NCBI GenBank assembly: GCA_964019695.1
Contig: OZ026515.1
Span: 40,626,994-40,690,993 of the forward strand
Length of the DNA stretch: 64,000 nucleotides
Origin: Loripinus fragilis
Taxonomy: Eukaryota; Mollusca; Bivalvia; Lucinida; Lucinidae
Direction: 5' to 3'
Shown here: positions 18,976 to 29,917 of the stretch, in pieces
Layout of the letters: every line of letters begins with the position of its first letter
How positions within the stretch are numbered: position 1 is the stretch's first letter
Made by a program: the position numbers and the translations under genes
The notes under the pieces: generated by a model
What the model saw: only the letters and a program-made list of their open reading frames with translations
Databases searched by the model: none
Told to the model about the DNA's origin: nothing

Positions 18976-20498
18976 GGATTGTAATAAATTGGCTTGAGCA
19001 CTCTTACGAACCCACCGTCCGTGAACTGCAGCTCACTGGTCCTGAAACAAGGGCAATGTGGTTAACTAGGGATCAGTTGAAATTCAAGGACAGTGTTTTG
19101 TACTATTCTTGGACAAACGTTGTAGGCCGCTCTGATTCTTTAATTGTTCCTGAGGAATTCAGACCTCAAGTCTTATATTTCTGTCATGACTCAAAAGGTT
19201 TAGGACATTTAGGCCAAACCAAAACACTTGATAGGTTAAAACAGAGATTTTATTGGTACGGTATGTCCAAGGATAGTGACATATATGTCAAGCAATGTTC
19301 AAATTGCAATAAGAACAAGAAAGGCAATAGGCTACCTAGGAGTGCTCTGGAAATTTATCATGCAGGGTATCCTATGGAGCGTGTCCATTTCGATATCCTG
19401 GGTCCGATAAACCCAAGGAGCAAATCTGGCTCAGCTTACATACTTGTCATGGTGGACCAATTCACTAAATGGGTTGAGCTTGCACCTTTACCAGCCCAGA
19501 ATGCAGAATTAACGGCGGGGGCATTTCTCAAGCATTTTGTTTCGACGTTTGGCTGTCCACTTGAGGTACATACAGATCAAGGGCGCAATTTTAAAAGTTA
19601 TCTGTTTCAAGCTTTTTGTAAGGTCCTCGAGATTACTAAGACCCGGACCACACCCTACCACGCGGCTAGTAACGGCCAGGTGGAAGTTTTTAACAGAACT
19701 ATTCTGCAAATGATTAGAGCCTACGTCTCCCGGGGTGTTAAGGATTGGGACGAGCATCTGCTGGGGAGAGAGGTTATCCAGCCTATTGATTTAATGCTTG
19801 GGATACCTAGCCATACTCCCCAGGACCCGCCAACTTGGGTCGCAAATCTTACCAGTAATCTCTCCAAGATCCATAAACTGGTCAGGGAGAAGATTGGCGA
19901 AACTCAGCTGCGCCAAAAGAGAGATTACGACCTAAGGGTTTTTCAAAGGTCCTTTAAGCGAGGAGATATTGTTTACCTGAGAGACTCCTCTACCCAAATA
20001 GGCATAAGTTCCAAAGTGAGACCCCCCTGGATTGGTCCATATTTGGTCATAAGAGTTTGTCCACCAATCTATGCACTTCAAGGGAAACGTAGGGTGACTT
20101 TCGTGCATCATGATCGGATAAAGCCACGTAATGATTCTTCCTATCCCCTGTGGTTACAGAGAAAAAGACATTTATTGCTTGACACTCTGCCCACGGATGA
20201 TGGGGAGGATTGTGACATGGAGCCAGAGGAGCCCAGTCAGGATAATTTCCCAGATGGAGGATTGTTTGATCCCAAACAGACACTTCCTTATATGCTGGGG
20301 AATGATCCTGACATGACTTTGCATACTCTGTTTGGTGAGAGTATCCCTTCTGAGGAAAATGATATGGTAGAGAGTTCTGCCAATTTTTCTGACCCCTCTG
20401 GCGACTTAGATTCTGACTCTGATACCACCATCCTGTCAGAGCCCCAGACTACTAGGGCAGGTCGTAAAATTCAGTTACCTGCCCAATACAGAGACTGA
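18975..20498 (+). CDS. Integrase with GPY/F module
   Basis: The frame is readable from about 18975; the first ATG is 19056. HHCC zinc-binding: HDSKGLGHLG with CSNCNKNK. DDE: VHFDILGP, VHTDQGRN and NGQVEVFNRT, all three acids present. An in-frame deletion of about 25-30 residues seems to lie at DEHLLGREVIQPIDLML (direct join). The C-terminus has GPYLVI..VHHDRIKP, the GPY/F module. The Asp/Glu-rich tail (residues 390-480) ends at TGA 20496. The enzyme inserts the cDNA into host chromatin. Confidence 0.85.
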   Translation, partial: GIVINWLEHSYEPTVRELQLTGPETRAMWLTRDQLKFKDSVLYYSWTNVVGRSDSLIVPEEFRPQVLYFCHDSKGLGHLGQTKTLDRLKQRFYWYGMSKDSDIYVKQCSNCNKNKKGNRLPRSALEIYHAGYPMERVHFDILGPINPRSKSGSAYILVMVDQFTKWVELAPLPAQNAELTAGAFLKHFVSTFGCPLEVHTDQGRNFKSYLFQAFCKVLEITKTRTTPYHAASNGQVEVFNRTILQMIRAYVSRGVKDWDEHLLGREVIQPIDLMLGIPSHTPQDPPTWVANLTSNLSKIHKLVREKIGETQLRQKRDYDLRVFQRSFKRGDIVYLRDSSTQIGISSKVRPPWIGPYLVIRVCPPIYALQGKRRVTFVHHDRIKPRNDSSYPLWLQRKRHLLLDTLPTDDGEDCDMEPEEPSQDNFPDGGLFDPKQTLPYMLGNDPDMTLHTLFGESIPSEENDMVESSANFSDPSGDLDSDSDTTILSEPQTTRAGRKIQLPAQYRD

Positions 20499-21640
20499 TG
20501 GAGTATACAGCTTTGACGTCAGTTTTTGTTATTGTCCTTGCTAGCTCTTTGAAACTGCGGGACTCTAGCAAATGCTGGTGTTATTTTTTCTGTAGTCTCT
20601 GTGTCGACCCATTCATTCTGATTTTTTCCTGTAAGTTGACATCAGTCTTGGTATTGGTCATAATTAGCTCTTTGGAACTATATGACCCTTGCTAATTCTG
20701 ATGTTATATTTCCTGGAACCTACAAACAGCAACATTTTCTGTCATTCAGCCATATATTCTGTCATACTATCCTGCTATATATATATATTCTGCCATATTT
20801 TCTTGTCATATTCATTTTCTTGCCATACGCATTTTCTTGCCATATTATGACACAGGTACTTGCCATATATTGGTGTCATAATTTCTGTCGTGGCATATTC
20901 CAACATGCCATATATTCTACTTTTCCATGGCATATTCTGCCATTTTTCTTGACACAATTTCTTGCCAAAATGGCTTACCATATGTTCTGACATTTTCTTG
21001 TCATGTTTTTTGACAATTTTCTTGCCAATTCTGCCTTTTGTCGTCGTAATTTCTTGCCATACTTATGACGTATTTGCTTTCTGCATATTGTAGCTGTATT
21101 TTGACAGCAGTTCCTGTAATCGTCCTTACTAGCTCTTTGAAACTGTGGACATTTAACAGATGCTGGTGTCATATGTGTATCCATATTGTTTATGGACAAT
21201 TACAACATAGGACTCTGTACTAGTTTTAACGCCGTGACTGTAGCAGGTTCCGATGTTGCAATAAATTATCCTCCTCCTGGTTCATGTATCAACCAATCCT
21301 TAGCATCTGTACTGGCGATGGTTCATGATAGCTCCTTGAAACTTGCATGCTGTCGTCGGGCCTGGTGTTAGGGATCTCATTCCATAAATTATCACCTTCA
21401 TAATTCATTCATTAAACAATTCTTGACATCTGTTCTGGCGATGGTTCATGCTAGCTCCTTGAAACTGCTGCTGTCGTCAGGCCTGGTGTCCAGGATATCA
21501 TTTCATTATCATCCTCACATAATTCATTTCTCATTCCATTCTCGACATCTGTTTGGCGATGGTTCATGATAGCTCTTTGAAACTTGCATGCTGTCGTTAG
21601 ACATGGTGTCGGGATAACATTTCATTATTTTTCATAAAAT
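20499..21640 (+). repeat. Spacer with TAGCTCTTTGAAACTG boxes and 120-bp tandem units
   Basis: The box TAGCTCTTTGAAACTG or a 1-2 base variant occurs at 20542, 20665, 21130, 21329, 21452 and 21570, and again at 25100 beyond the TatD frame. From 21240 the last three boxes lie in ~120-bp tandem units (GGCGATGGTTCATG, box, TGCTGTCGT, CTGGTGT). Between 20700 and 21060 a T-rich stretch repeats 'ttcttgccatat'. No ORF of interest. Probably regulatory or structural sequence of the LTR element. Confidence 0.75.
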
Positions 21641-22228
21641 ACTGAAGCTTGTTCTGGTGGTTTTCAATGCTAACCATTGACTAACACTAGATGAGGTTTC
21701 AAAGGGTTCCATTCTCACATATAGCATATTCACCACATTTCATCTTCAAAAATTCTAGCATTCAGATAGACTGCATATTGCATAATATATAAAGGTATAT
21801 ATATTATGCTGGCATGTCAAAAATATATATGCTGCATTACAAAGGAATTGTAATGCTTATTTATTAGCACTATAGAGCATAGTTAGAGCTTCAAATTAAA
21901 TATTAATTTTTTACAATTAAATATTAAATTGCTACATTTACCGAATCGGTATTTTCTGTGTATACAGGTCCATTAAAAAAGTTATTTCACTACAGAAAAA
22001 TTCCAAAAGTTTTTTCACATTTTTACTATACATGAATGGTCTATGTTTTACAATATATGTAATTAATTATCATGCTTTTTTGTTTCTATAAATCATATCA
22101 ACATATAATCAGACATTATTTGTATATAAATATCAAATGCATTCCAATGAAAAACACAACAACATACTTTAAATAAATTCCAATGAAAACACAATAACAG
22201 TGTACGCATACATCATAAAGTCAGCATA

Positions 22229-22905
22229 TCATTGCATCTCCCTTTGCTTTAATAAGCAAAGCAGTTCTCCTTGGCTTTGCATTATAAAGTTCTTCCAGGA
22301 CGTTTGGTCTGCACTATACCACGCTTCACATACTCGCTTCAACATCTCTTTTTTACATGACATTTGGTTACCAACCTCTTTCTTCATTATATTCCAAACA
22401 TTCTCTATGGAATTCACGTCAATTGAATTCCCTGGCCATTCCAGAATGGGTACTCGTTTACATTCTATGAATGTTCTAGCACTTTTAGAGTTGTGGCATG
22501 GCTCGAGATCATGCTTGAAGATATATCCCTTCTGTGGGAACACAATACATTAACATGTCATTTCAATATCATGAATAATATCACTCTGGTATTTTGCACT
22601 ATTCTTGTTACCATTCACTTTTTTCAAAAGAGACATGCTTCTGCTGCTAATGGCTCCCCAGACTTGCTCACACTTACTGGCGGATTTACAGTAGTCTGAA
22701 TATACTTATCATGATATTTCTCATTCTGTTTGCGCCAAACACGACTATGGCGTCGATTGTTATGACTGTAAAATACAGACTCGTGTGAATGCATTGTGTT
22801 CCCACAGAAGGGATATATATTTATGCATGGTAATGCACCATGCCATAACTCTAAAATACTTAGAACATTCTCAGAATGTAACATAATTCGGTTCTGAAAA
22901 AGGGC
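22229..22905 (-). pseudogene. Tc1-like transposase fragment (left half)
   Basis: Minus-strand pieces: SHNNRRHSRVWRKQNEKYHD and QTTVNPPVSVS (22690-22790), then FKHDLEPCHNSKSARTF (second Asp of the DDE triad) and SIDVNSIENVWNIMKKE (Glu). The segment between them is frameshifted and the first Asp is not clear. The N-terminal DNA-binding domain is missing. Inactive. Confidence 0.75.
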
Positions 22906-23132
22906 CAATGAATTCGCCAGAAATTAATTCAATAGAGAACGTTTGGAATATAATGAATAAGAAAGAGATTGGTAACCAACTGCTGTGTTTAAAAGAAGAG
23001 ATTTGGGAGCGAGTATGTGAAGCGTGTTACAGTGTAACACCAAACGTCCTGGAAGAACTTTACAATTCAATGCCAAGGAGAATTGCAGATCTTATAAAGC
23101 AAGGGGAGATGCAACGAATACTGACTTTATGA
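22788..23132 (+). pseudogene. Tc1-like transposase fragment (right half)
   Basis: Plus-strand CIVFPQKGYIFMHGNAPCHN (22795-22853), a TGA at ~22895, then EINSIENVWNIMNKKEIGNQ with the catalytic Glu, ending QGEMQRILTL at 23129. It mirrors the left half but differs in sequence by enough to be a separate copy. Confidence 0.75.
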
Positions 23133-23512
23133 TGTAGTCGTACAGGTATGTTATTGTGTTTTCATTGAAATGTATTCTAGTATGTTGTAGTGTTTTCAAT
23201 GGAATGTATTTAAGTAGGGTGTTGTTTTTTTATTGGAATGTATTTAATATTTATATACAAATGCTGTCTGCTTATACGTTGATACGATTTATAGAAATAA
23301 AATGCCACAAGAATTGAATTACATGCATGGCAAAACGTGAACCATTAATGTATAAAAATGTGAAAAAAACTTTTGAAATATTGCGTAGTGAAATAACTTT
23401 TTTAATGGACCTGTACTACCAGTTCAATGTAACTGATGTATATGTGAGGAGTACTGATGGGTGATTCATTATAAGTTTCTGTACTGTGGGAGAATGGAGC
23501 CCATGCTTAAGG

Positions 23513-23530
23513 CCCTTCCTTCTTTTGTAG
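23513..23530 (+). promoter_or_regulatory. Splice-acceptor-like site before the TatD frame
   Basis: A pyrimidine run CCCTTCCTTCTTTTGTAG ends exactly at the base before ATG 23531. A donor-like GGAAG|GTAAGAG lies in the 3' LTR at 26661-26672, so a 5' LTR copy would carry one too. Inference: the downstream frame is expressed from a spliced subgenomic mRNA. Confidence 0.45.
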
Positions 23531-24034
23531 ATGCCGCCAAAAGTCAAGAGGGCGCGTCGCATGTTATATGACGTTTGTTCACTATGTGGGGCCAACTCTC
23601 CCCTCATGTATAAGCACCATCTTCGGGTTCATATGCCTTGGTATATGAAACCTGCCACTTCATGGGTGGACTGCCACATGTCCGCTGGGAACGAGCGGGA
23701 GCTCCAGAATATTCATGGGCAGCACCGGTTGTTCTCTGGGGAATATCTGTTACAGGCCTGGTTCTTGCTAATGAATGGGATGTTCCTATTCCTTAGCCAA
23801 GGACTAGGACTGGGACCCCCCATTGAATTGCTGGGCTGTGCGGCTGTTAGGGAGCTGACTACTCGTCCCCTGCGGTTCTCTGAAGAAAAATTATCCTTCC
23901 TCAGAGAATATGACAGAAGAGCAGGTCTGGATCCCCTTTCTGATGATGAATATTTGATATTGCCCCCAACTCGACTTATTGTTCTGATGCACCCAGCAGT
24001 TACATCTAGGCTACTGGCCCATCTGGATCCTTAG
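23531..24034 (+). CDS. C2H2 zinc-finger protein, N-terminal part of a zinc finger-TatD frame
   Basis: 167 codons. A basic start (PPKVKRARR) precedes CSLCGANSPLMYKHHLRVHM, a C-x2-C-x10-H-x3-H finger (residues 16-34), then PWYMKP and a degenerate second Cys/His patch (WVDCHMS..HGQH, 45-70). The remainder is helical with no recognised domain. It ends at TAG 24032-24034, but the same frame continues uninterrupted for 302 codons into the TatD domain. ATG 23531 is chosen because it follows the splice-acceptor-like site and no in-frame ATG upstream is useful. Likely a nucleic-acid-binding module of the element's extra protein. Confidence 0.6.
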   Translation: MPPKVKRARRMLYDVCSLCGANSPLMYKHHLRVHMPWYMKPATSWVDCHMSAGNERELQNIHGQHRLFSGEYLLQAWFLLMNGMFLFLSQGLGLGPPIELLGCAAVRELTTRPLRFSEEKLSFLREYDRRAGLDPLSDDEYLILPPTRLIVLMHPAVTSRLLAHLDP

Positions 24035-24040
24035 ACAATA

Positions 24041-24940
24041 TTGCCCTTCCGACATCATCAACAGTACTCTTTGGCAAATTGCTCCAGTCCTCCTGTAGGG
24101 TATCCAAGTGTAAAGAGGGCTATAATTGACACCCATTTTCATTTGGATAGCTTTTCCAGTCGTCAAGGTCGTTCTTTGTCAGATCTGGAGAGCTCGATAT
24201 ATAAACCCTTATTAATTTCCGTCCCATTTGCTATAGCAAACTACGTCTTTCCAGATAAATGGTCTCGTCTTAGTGAGCATGTGAGGGCTGACCCAAGGTT
24301 GCGAATAACTCTTGGTGTCCATCCTCATATGATCACTGAGACTCAGGTAACTTCTTTGTTTGACAGACTGGAGGAATTATTGGGTCAGTACCCAGAAGCC
24401 GTTGGAGTGGGTGAGGTTGGCCTGGACCTGACTACGGCCTGCCGTCAAAATTGCCGTGACTGTGCGGGTTGCTGTAGTCGGAAATTAAAGGGACAGCGCC
24501 GATTCCTGCGGCTTGCCTTCCAGCTTGCGAAGCAACTCGACAAAGTTCTGATTTTGCATGTGCGCGATAGGAATACTGGTGAGGCGGCTGCAGAAGTCCT
24601 CGATCTACTTCGCAGCATGGATATGACAAACCATAAGATCCACCGCCATTGTTTTGTTGGGGGAGAGGAGGAGTACATTCAGTGGAGTATTTCCTTGCCC
24701 AACTGTTATTTTAGCATATCACCTGTGACAGTTAGAAACCCTGGAACGATGCGTGCTTTGAGCTCCTTGGATAATCGCAAGCGATTGTTGCTCGAGACGG
24801 ACTCTGCATATTTGGCAAACGACCCCTGGTGCGTTAATGAAGTCGCTGGGGAGGCAGCTCGGTCATTGAATATGACAGTATCTGAATTTGTTGGAGTCTG
24901 TAACAAAAATGCTGTCAGGTTACATAGCCTACCTTGGTAG
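24041..24940 (+). CDS. TatD-type metallonuclease (TATDN2-like) encoded in the LTR element
   Basis: A (beta/alpha)8 metallohydrolase of the TatD family: IDTHFHLD (His pair, residues ~32/34), GVGEVGLD (Glu ~125), LILHVRD (His ~173), HRHCFVGG (His ~203) and LLETDSAYL (Asp ~254). All expected metal ligands are present in order and spacing, so the fold looks catalytically intact. A Cys-rich insert CRQNCRDCAGCCSRK follows the Glu strand and may bind zinc. TatD proteins are 3'-5' DNases/phosphodiesterases. The true start is upstream: the frame joins the zinc-finger segment across one TAG. The frame ends at TAG 24938. It lies between integrase and the polypurine tract, so it belongs to the retroelement rather than being a host gene, although a nested host-derived copy cannot be excluded. 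Confidence 0.8.
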   Translation: MPFRHHQQYSLANCSSPPVGYPSVKRAIIDTHFHLDSFSSRQGRSLSDLESSIYKPLLISVPFAIANYVFPDKWSRLSEHVRADPRLRITLGVHPHMITETQVTSLFDRLEELLGQYPEAVGVGEVGLDLTTACRQNCRDCAGCCSRKLKGQRRFLRLAFQLAKQLDKVLILHVRDRNTGEAAAEVLDLLRSMDMTNHKIHRHCFVGGEEEYIQWSISLPNCYFSISPVTVRNPGTMRALSSLDNRKRLLLETDSAYLANDPWCVNEVAGEAARSLNMTVSEFVGVCNKNAVRLHSLPW

Positions 24941-26439
<1,499 letters not shown>

Positions 26440-26440
<1 letters not shown>

Positions 26441-26454
26441 GAGAGGGGGGAGAA
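26440..26454 (+). promoter_or_regulatory. Polypurine tract
   Basis: GAGAGGGGGGAGAA immediately precedes the TGTTGTACCCC start of the 3' LTR. It is the usual plus-strand primer site. Confidence 0.7.
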
Positions 26455-27013
26455 TGTTGTACCCCTGGACTATCGTTATGTTGACAAGGCGGCTGGATTA
26501 CTACTACTAACAACATATGGACAGTACCTGTACCTGTGACCAGTCGCCGTTGACAACCACCCGTGCGTGAAGCTACGTGGTGCAACACCGATAGCTGACA
26601 AACGTTCTCTTATCAACCTGACAACCGAAGAAACTAGACGTGCTTTTACACAGTACTTCAGGAAGGTAAGAGCACTTTCATAACATTTCGATTAATAGCG
26701 GATGAAACGTCATCGCGACGTTACACCGTTGTTAAGGACGATAACGTCGTTAGTATAGAGGAGAAGTCAAGAAGAGGATACTACATAAAGATAGATGCGA
26801 GGACATAAAGACAGATGTGATCAAGTGCGATGGAATAGAAAGGATAGAAGTTACCAAAAGACAGATTAGGTTCAAGTATAGTTACTTAGGTAGAAATAAT
26901 CAAAGGAACTTAGTAAAATAACATAATTCTCCTTTAACGATATCAATTCTAGCATAAACTCTGTTAATTACAATTTGTATATAAACAATTAAACTTGTGT
27001 TTTATGTGTTACA
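26455..27013 (+). repeat. 3' LTR of the TatD-bearing element (inferred)
   Basis: Starts TGTTGTACCCC right after the polypurine tract and ends GTGTTACA, giving TGT...ACA ends and about 559 bp. It contains a donor-like GTAAGAG at 26666. No second copy is present in the window, so the right boundary is inferred from the terminal dinucleotides only. Confidence 0.55.
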
Positions 27014-27489
27014 CCACACAATCACTGTACAAAATCGAAAGAGGAATACGACAGATGCTAGGTATATTTAAAATCGACTCCAATGCCATAGCAAAAGCAT
27101 GTAACGTTGCTGTTATCTACACACAACATGTGCGTCACCTAACAAACAGAAACACAAAAATGAAAAAACTTATTTTCTGTGAATTGGAATTTGGATTTGA
27201 CCCTGGACCCACCACCTTGCAATTTAAGAGGGAACCTTAGCTATAAACTGTGATTGGGTTCATGATATGCATACAAACTGTTGCATAATATCTATGTTAC
27301 ATTGTTTATTGGAAGACCAAAACGAATTTCAGGTGTGCACGTTATTTGGCATATCATTCTTCTGGGGTCAGTGAGCTAAACTTCTTGAACTATTTTTATG
27401 CCCACCCCTATTTGGGGTCATAAATAAGCCAAATAATCCACCGCTAGGTACCGGTAGAGCGTGAGTAATATCTCCATTAAAGTAAGAAA
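27014..27489. other. No recognisable gene
   Basis: AT-rich flank between the inferred LTR and a Naiad tail. A short frame at 26995-27240 has no recognisable domain. Confidence 0.4.
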
Positions 27490-27973
27490 GAAGCCAAAGA
27501 ACAGGAATAGACACAATCAAGCAACACATCTGGCCCAGGACATCACATGGAAAAGTAAAAAGAAACACAATGAAACGTCACATACAAAAAGCCAAGAGGA
27601 CAGCCTATCCTAGTAGTTGACCACAATGCTGCAATGAGCAGACAAAAAAACAAGAGAAACAGGAAACATAGGTAACAAAAATGATCCACAGAATAAGCAC
27701 CGCCTTGGAACGTCCAGTAAAGTTTACTTTTACTGAAGAGCTTAAACTATTTCCACAGCGCTCACCTCACTGTTAGTTCAGATGTGGATCACGACATATG
27801 TTTGGTTTGCATGGAAGACCCAAAACTTATCCATGTAGTATCTCCTAGAACATATTTATCAAGATATAAAAAGGAGATGAAGCAATCATAAGGGCTCAAC
27901 AGTACATAAAACCGAATACTGGAGCAAATGAAATCTAACAGGTAAACGCGGATGGCCTGACAAGAGCCAAAGT

Positions 27974-28026
27974 GTCAGGCCCCTACCATCTCATCTATAG
28001 ATAAGTCTTTAAGTTGGAACCATCAT
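27974..28026 (-). promoter_or_regulatory. SECIS-like element, Naiad B
   Basis: On the minus strand: ATGA (28026-28023), TGGTTCCAACTT, AAA, a loop, GGTAGGGGCC, TGAC (27977-27974). Helix next to the quartet: GGTTCC pairs with GGGGCC by Watson-Crick and GU pairs, continuing with one mismatch for ten positions. As in subfamily A the UAA stop of the reading frame (ACT-TAA) forms the apical AAA. Sequence differs from subfamily A but the fold is preserved. Confidence 0.5.
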
Positions 28027-28222
28027 AGAGTCTGAAATTCGACCCACGGCGTCAGTTAAAGAGGAAAGACTAGTTGCCAACCGTCATTGGGTTGATCACC
28101 AAGCATGCACTCTGTTGCAATACATTTTTGTTATAGCCAATATTTTTATATTGAGAAATTATCTTAAAAACTGCGCTGATAAATTTTTAGAGCCAATAAT
28201 CTTCTTCAACTTACTAACTAAG

Positions 28223-28758
28223 TCACAATACCAAATTATAGTATCGGCGATAAAATTTAGAAAATGTTTTACGGGGTTTATGATACCGATAGCGTTGTTT
28301 AAGAAGTTTCCGAGTTAACATTTTTTTGTGAGTGTTGAAGTCAGCAACATTGCCAGATGTTCTAGCAAATGGAATGAGTTGAGAGATGTAGACTCCATAG
28401 GAAGTAGATCGAGGAACATCACAATCTAAAAATAGGAAATTGACAATTTCAAAATCAAAATCGTCACGTTTATTGCAAATTTTGGTCGAAACAATAATAT
28501 TATAAATGAACAAATACACGTCTAAAACACGGCTTCGGTATAAGAGGTTTTTGTTTTATTACGTTGGAGCTCTGAAGGGTATATTTGACTAACCATATTT
28601 TCAAAATAAACATCATTAATGTTTAAAATATCACCCAAATATCTGAATATAGTGTTAAAAGCGTCAATAATATCAGCCTGCTTATCATCAGAAAGAGACA
28701 CCAAAAAGTCCCTCTCATAAAAAAAACAAGAATAAAACGGCAACCGAGGGAGCACACT
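28223..28758 (-). pseudogene. Naiad B reverse transcriptase remnant
   Basis: Two frames (28522-28755 and 28223-28519) covering the palm end and thumb. YLGD replaces YLDD. A short frame break lies between LQRNKTKTSYTEAVF and the IVSTKICNKRDDF segment. Sequence is clearly diverged from subfamily A (for example FARTSGNVADFNTHKK against FARVCSDVDDFNNRN). Confidence 0.8.
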
Positions 28759-28760
28759 TT

Positions 28761-29915
28761 TTTATATAATGTAAATTCACTGACGCAACAGGAATTTATA
28801 TGGAAACAATTATTCAAATACATGATCAGCTATATTATTCAACTTCAATCTATATATCAATATTGCACAATATTCATAATCAATGGGAGACAGATGAATA
28901 ACCAATTTCTTTTTTTTCCAAAATGCATTTAGAAACAGAACATTTAAGTGCTTATTGAAACCCGCTGATTTTCTCAAAGCACCTATTTGTGTAAATTGCT
29001 CACTCCACACAAGCTTAGTTGGGTATGAAAAGAACGGTAGATAAGTGCTTCCGTCGCACACCGTCGCACAAGACTCTATAAGCTCTTATTTTATTGTAGA
29101 CATACAATAAATCAGGTAGTTCATGTGCCCAACGAAATATAATATGAGGATTTTCTGTGGAGGAGGTTTTTTATGACAACTCTGACTGATCGTTTCTATT
29201 TGCCAGCGAGGAAATCAATTTTTTTATGAAACTTTAAACCCTAATAAGAAACGAGTCAATTCTCTAAGAAACCTACCCTTAGTAGGACAAGTATGAAGTG
29301 AAGTCAGTAGACATTGTTTTTTTCTGTTTTAGAGTAGTACAATGCTATGTCCTTTATAATAAAAGTGATTGTTTTATGGTATATGGCACAACTGTAAGTT
29401 CTATCAAAGTGTGAGCAACTTAGCTCCTCTTCTTCAAAGCATGAACCTTCCTCTTCATAACTAGTCACCTTTGTAATAAATATCGACCTTTTCCTATAGC
29501 ACGAAAACACGCAACTTAATGGTGACATAATATGTATCATAAGTCTTACCAAATTCGCACAAATAAATGAAAAAAAGTTATTAGATGGTTTTATGCTTAA
29601 CGTTTATAACGTGGCCTGAAAATATACACACTGCACCCACTTCAGCACTGATTTCATAGCACAACAAAGATTTTCAGCCGATAGACTCTAAGTAATTGAA
29701 TGAACGTCACTGTCCCATTGAAAAGCATTCTTTTATTTTTGAATTGTTTCTTAACAAATTATTAATAAATAATAATAAAGAAGGAGAAAACTCACTGCTC
29801 TTTATACAAATCGTATCACGCTTACTCATTCCAAGTCCTGTATTATTTCACTATAGGGGATATGGATTGGTGAATGTGTTGTCAATATCCGTCAATAGTG
29901 TCACTTACAGTTGAT
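28761..29915. other. No recognisable gene
   Basis: AT-rich. Frames at 28810-29061 and 29304-29552 (minus) and 29696-29914 (plus) lack recognisable domains. Confidence 0.4.
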
Positions 29916-29917
29916 CT

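Larger units (their letters stand above)
21966..23413. mobile_element. Head-to-head compound Tc1-like element inserted in the LTR element
   Basis: Left end CAGGTCCATTAAAAAAGTTA, right end its complement, each next to TA: Tc1/mariner-type termini. The inverted similarity extends ~60 bp. The left half codes on the minus strand (22229-22905) and the right half on the plus strand (22788-23132) for the same C-terminal transposase region, both pointing toward their own end. The phrase TTCCCACAGAAGGGATATAT occurs once in each orientation (22526-22545 as complement; 22798-22817). So the element is an inverted duplication rather than a simple copy. Confidence 0.8.
27490..28760 (-). mobile_element. Naiad-type element, subfamily B, 5'-truncated
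   Basis: Reading the minus strand: RT from the CAPS-like end of motif B (28758), FYERDFLVSLSDDKQADII, RYLGDILNIND (catalytic YxDD changed to YLGD), DFDFEIVNFLFLDCDVPRS, YGVYISQLIPFAR, LLKQRYRYHKPRKTFSKFY, then a decayed C-terminus (NIGYNKNVLQQSACLVINPM), stop at about 28011 and a tail to 27490. The tail matches 36430-36895. Lost catalytic Asp plus frameshifts show it is inactive. It is truncated at about 28760, before motif A. Confidence 0.8.
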
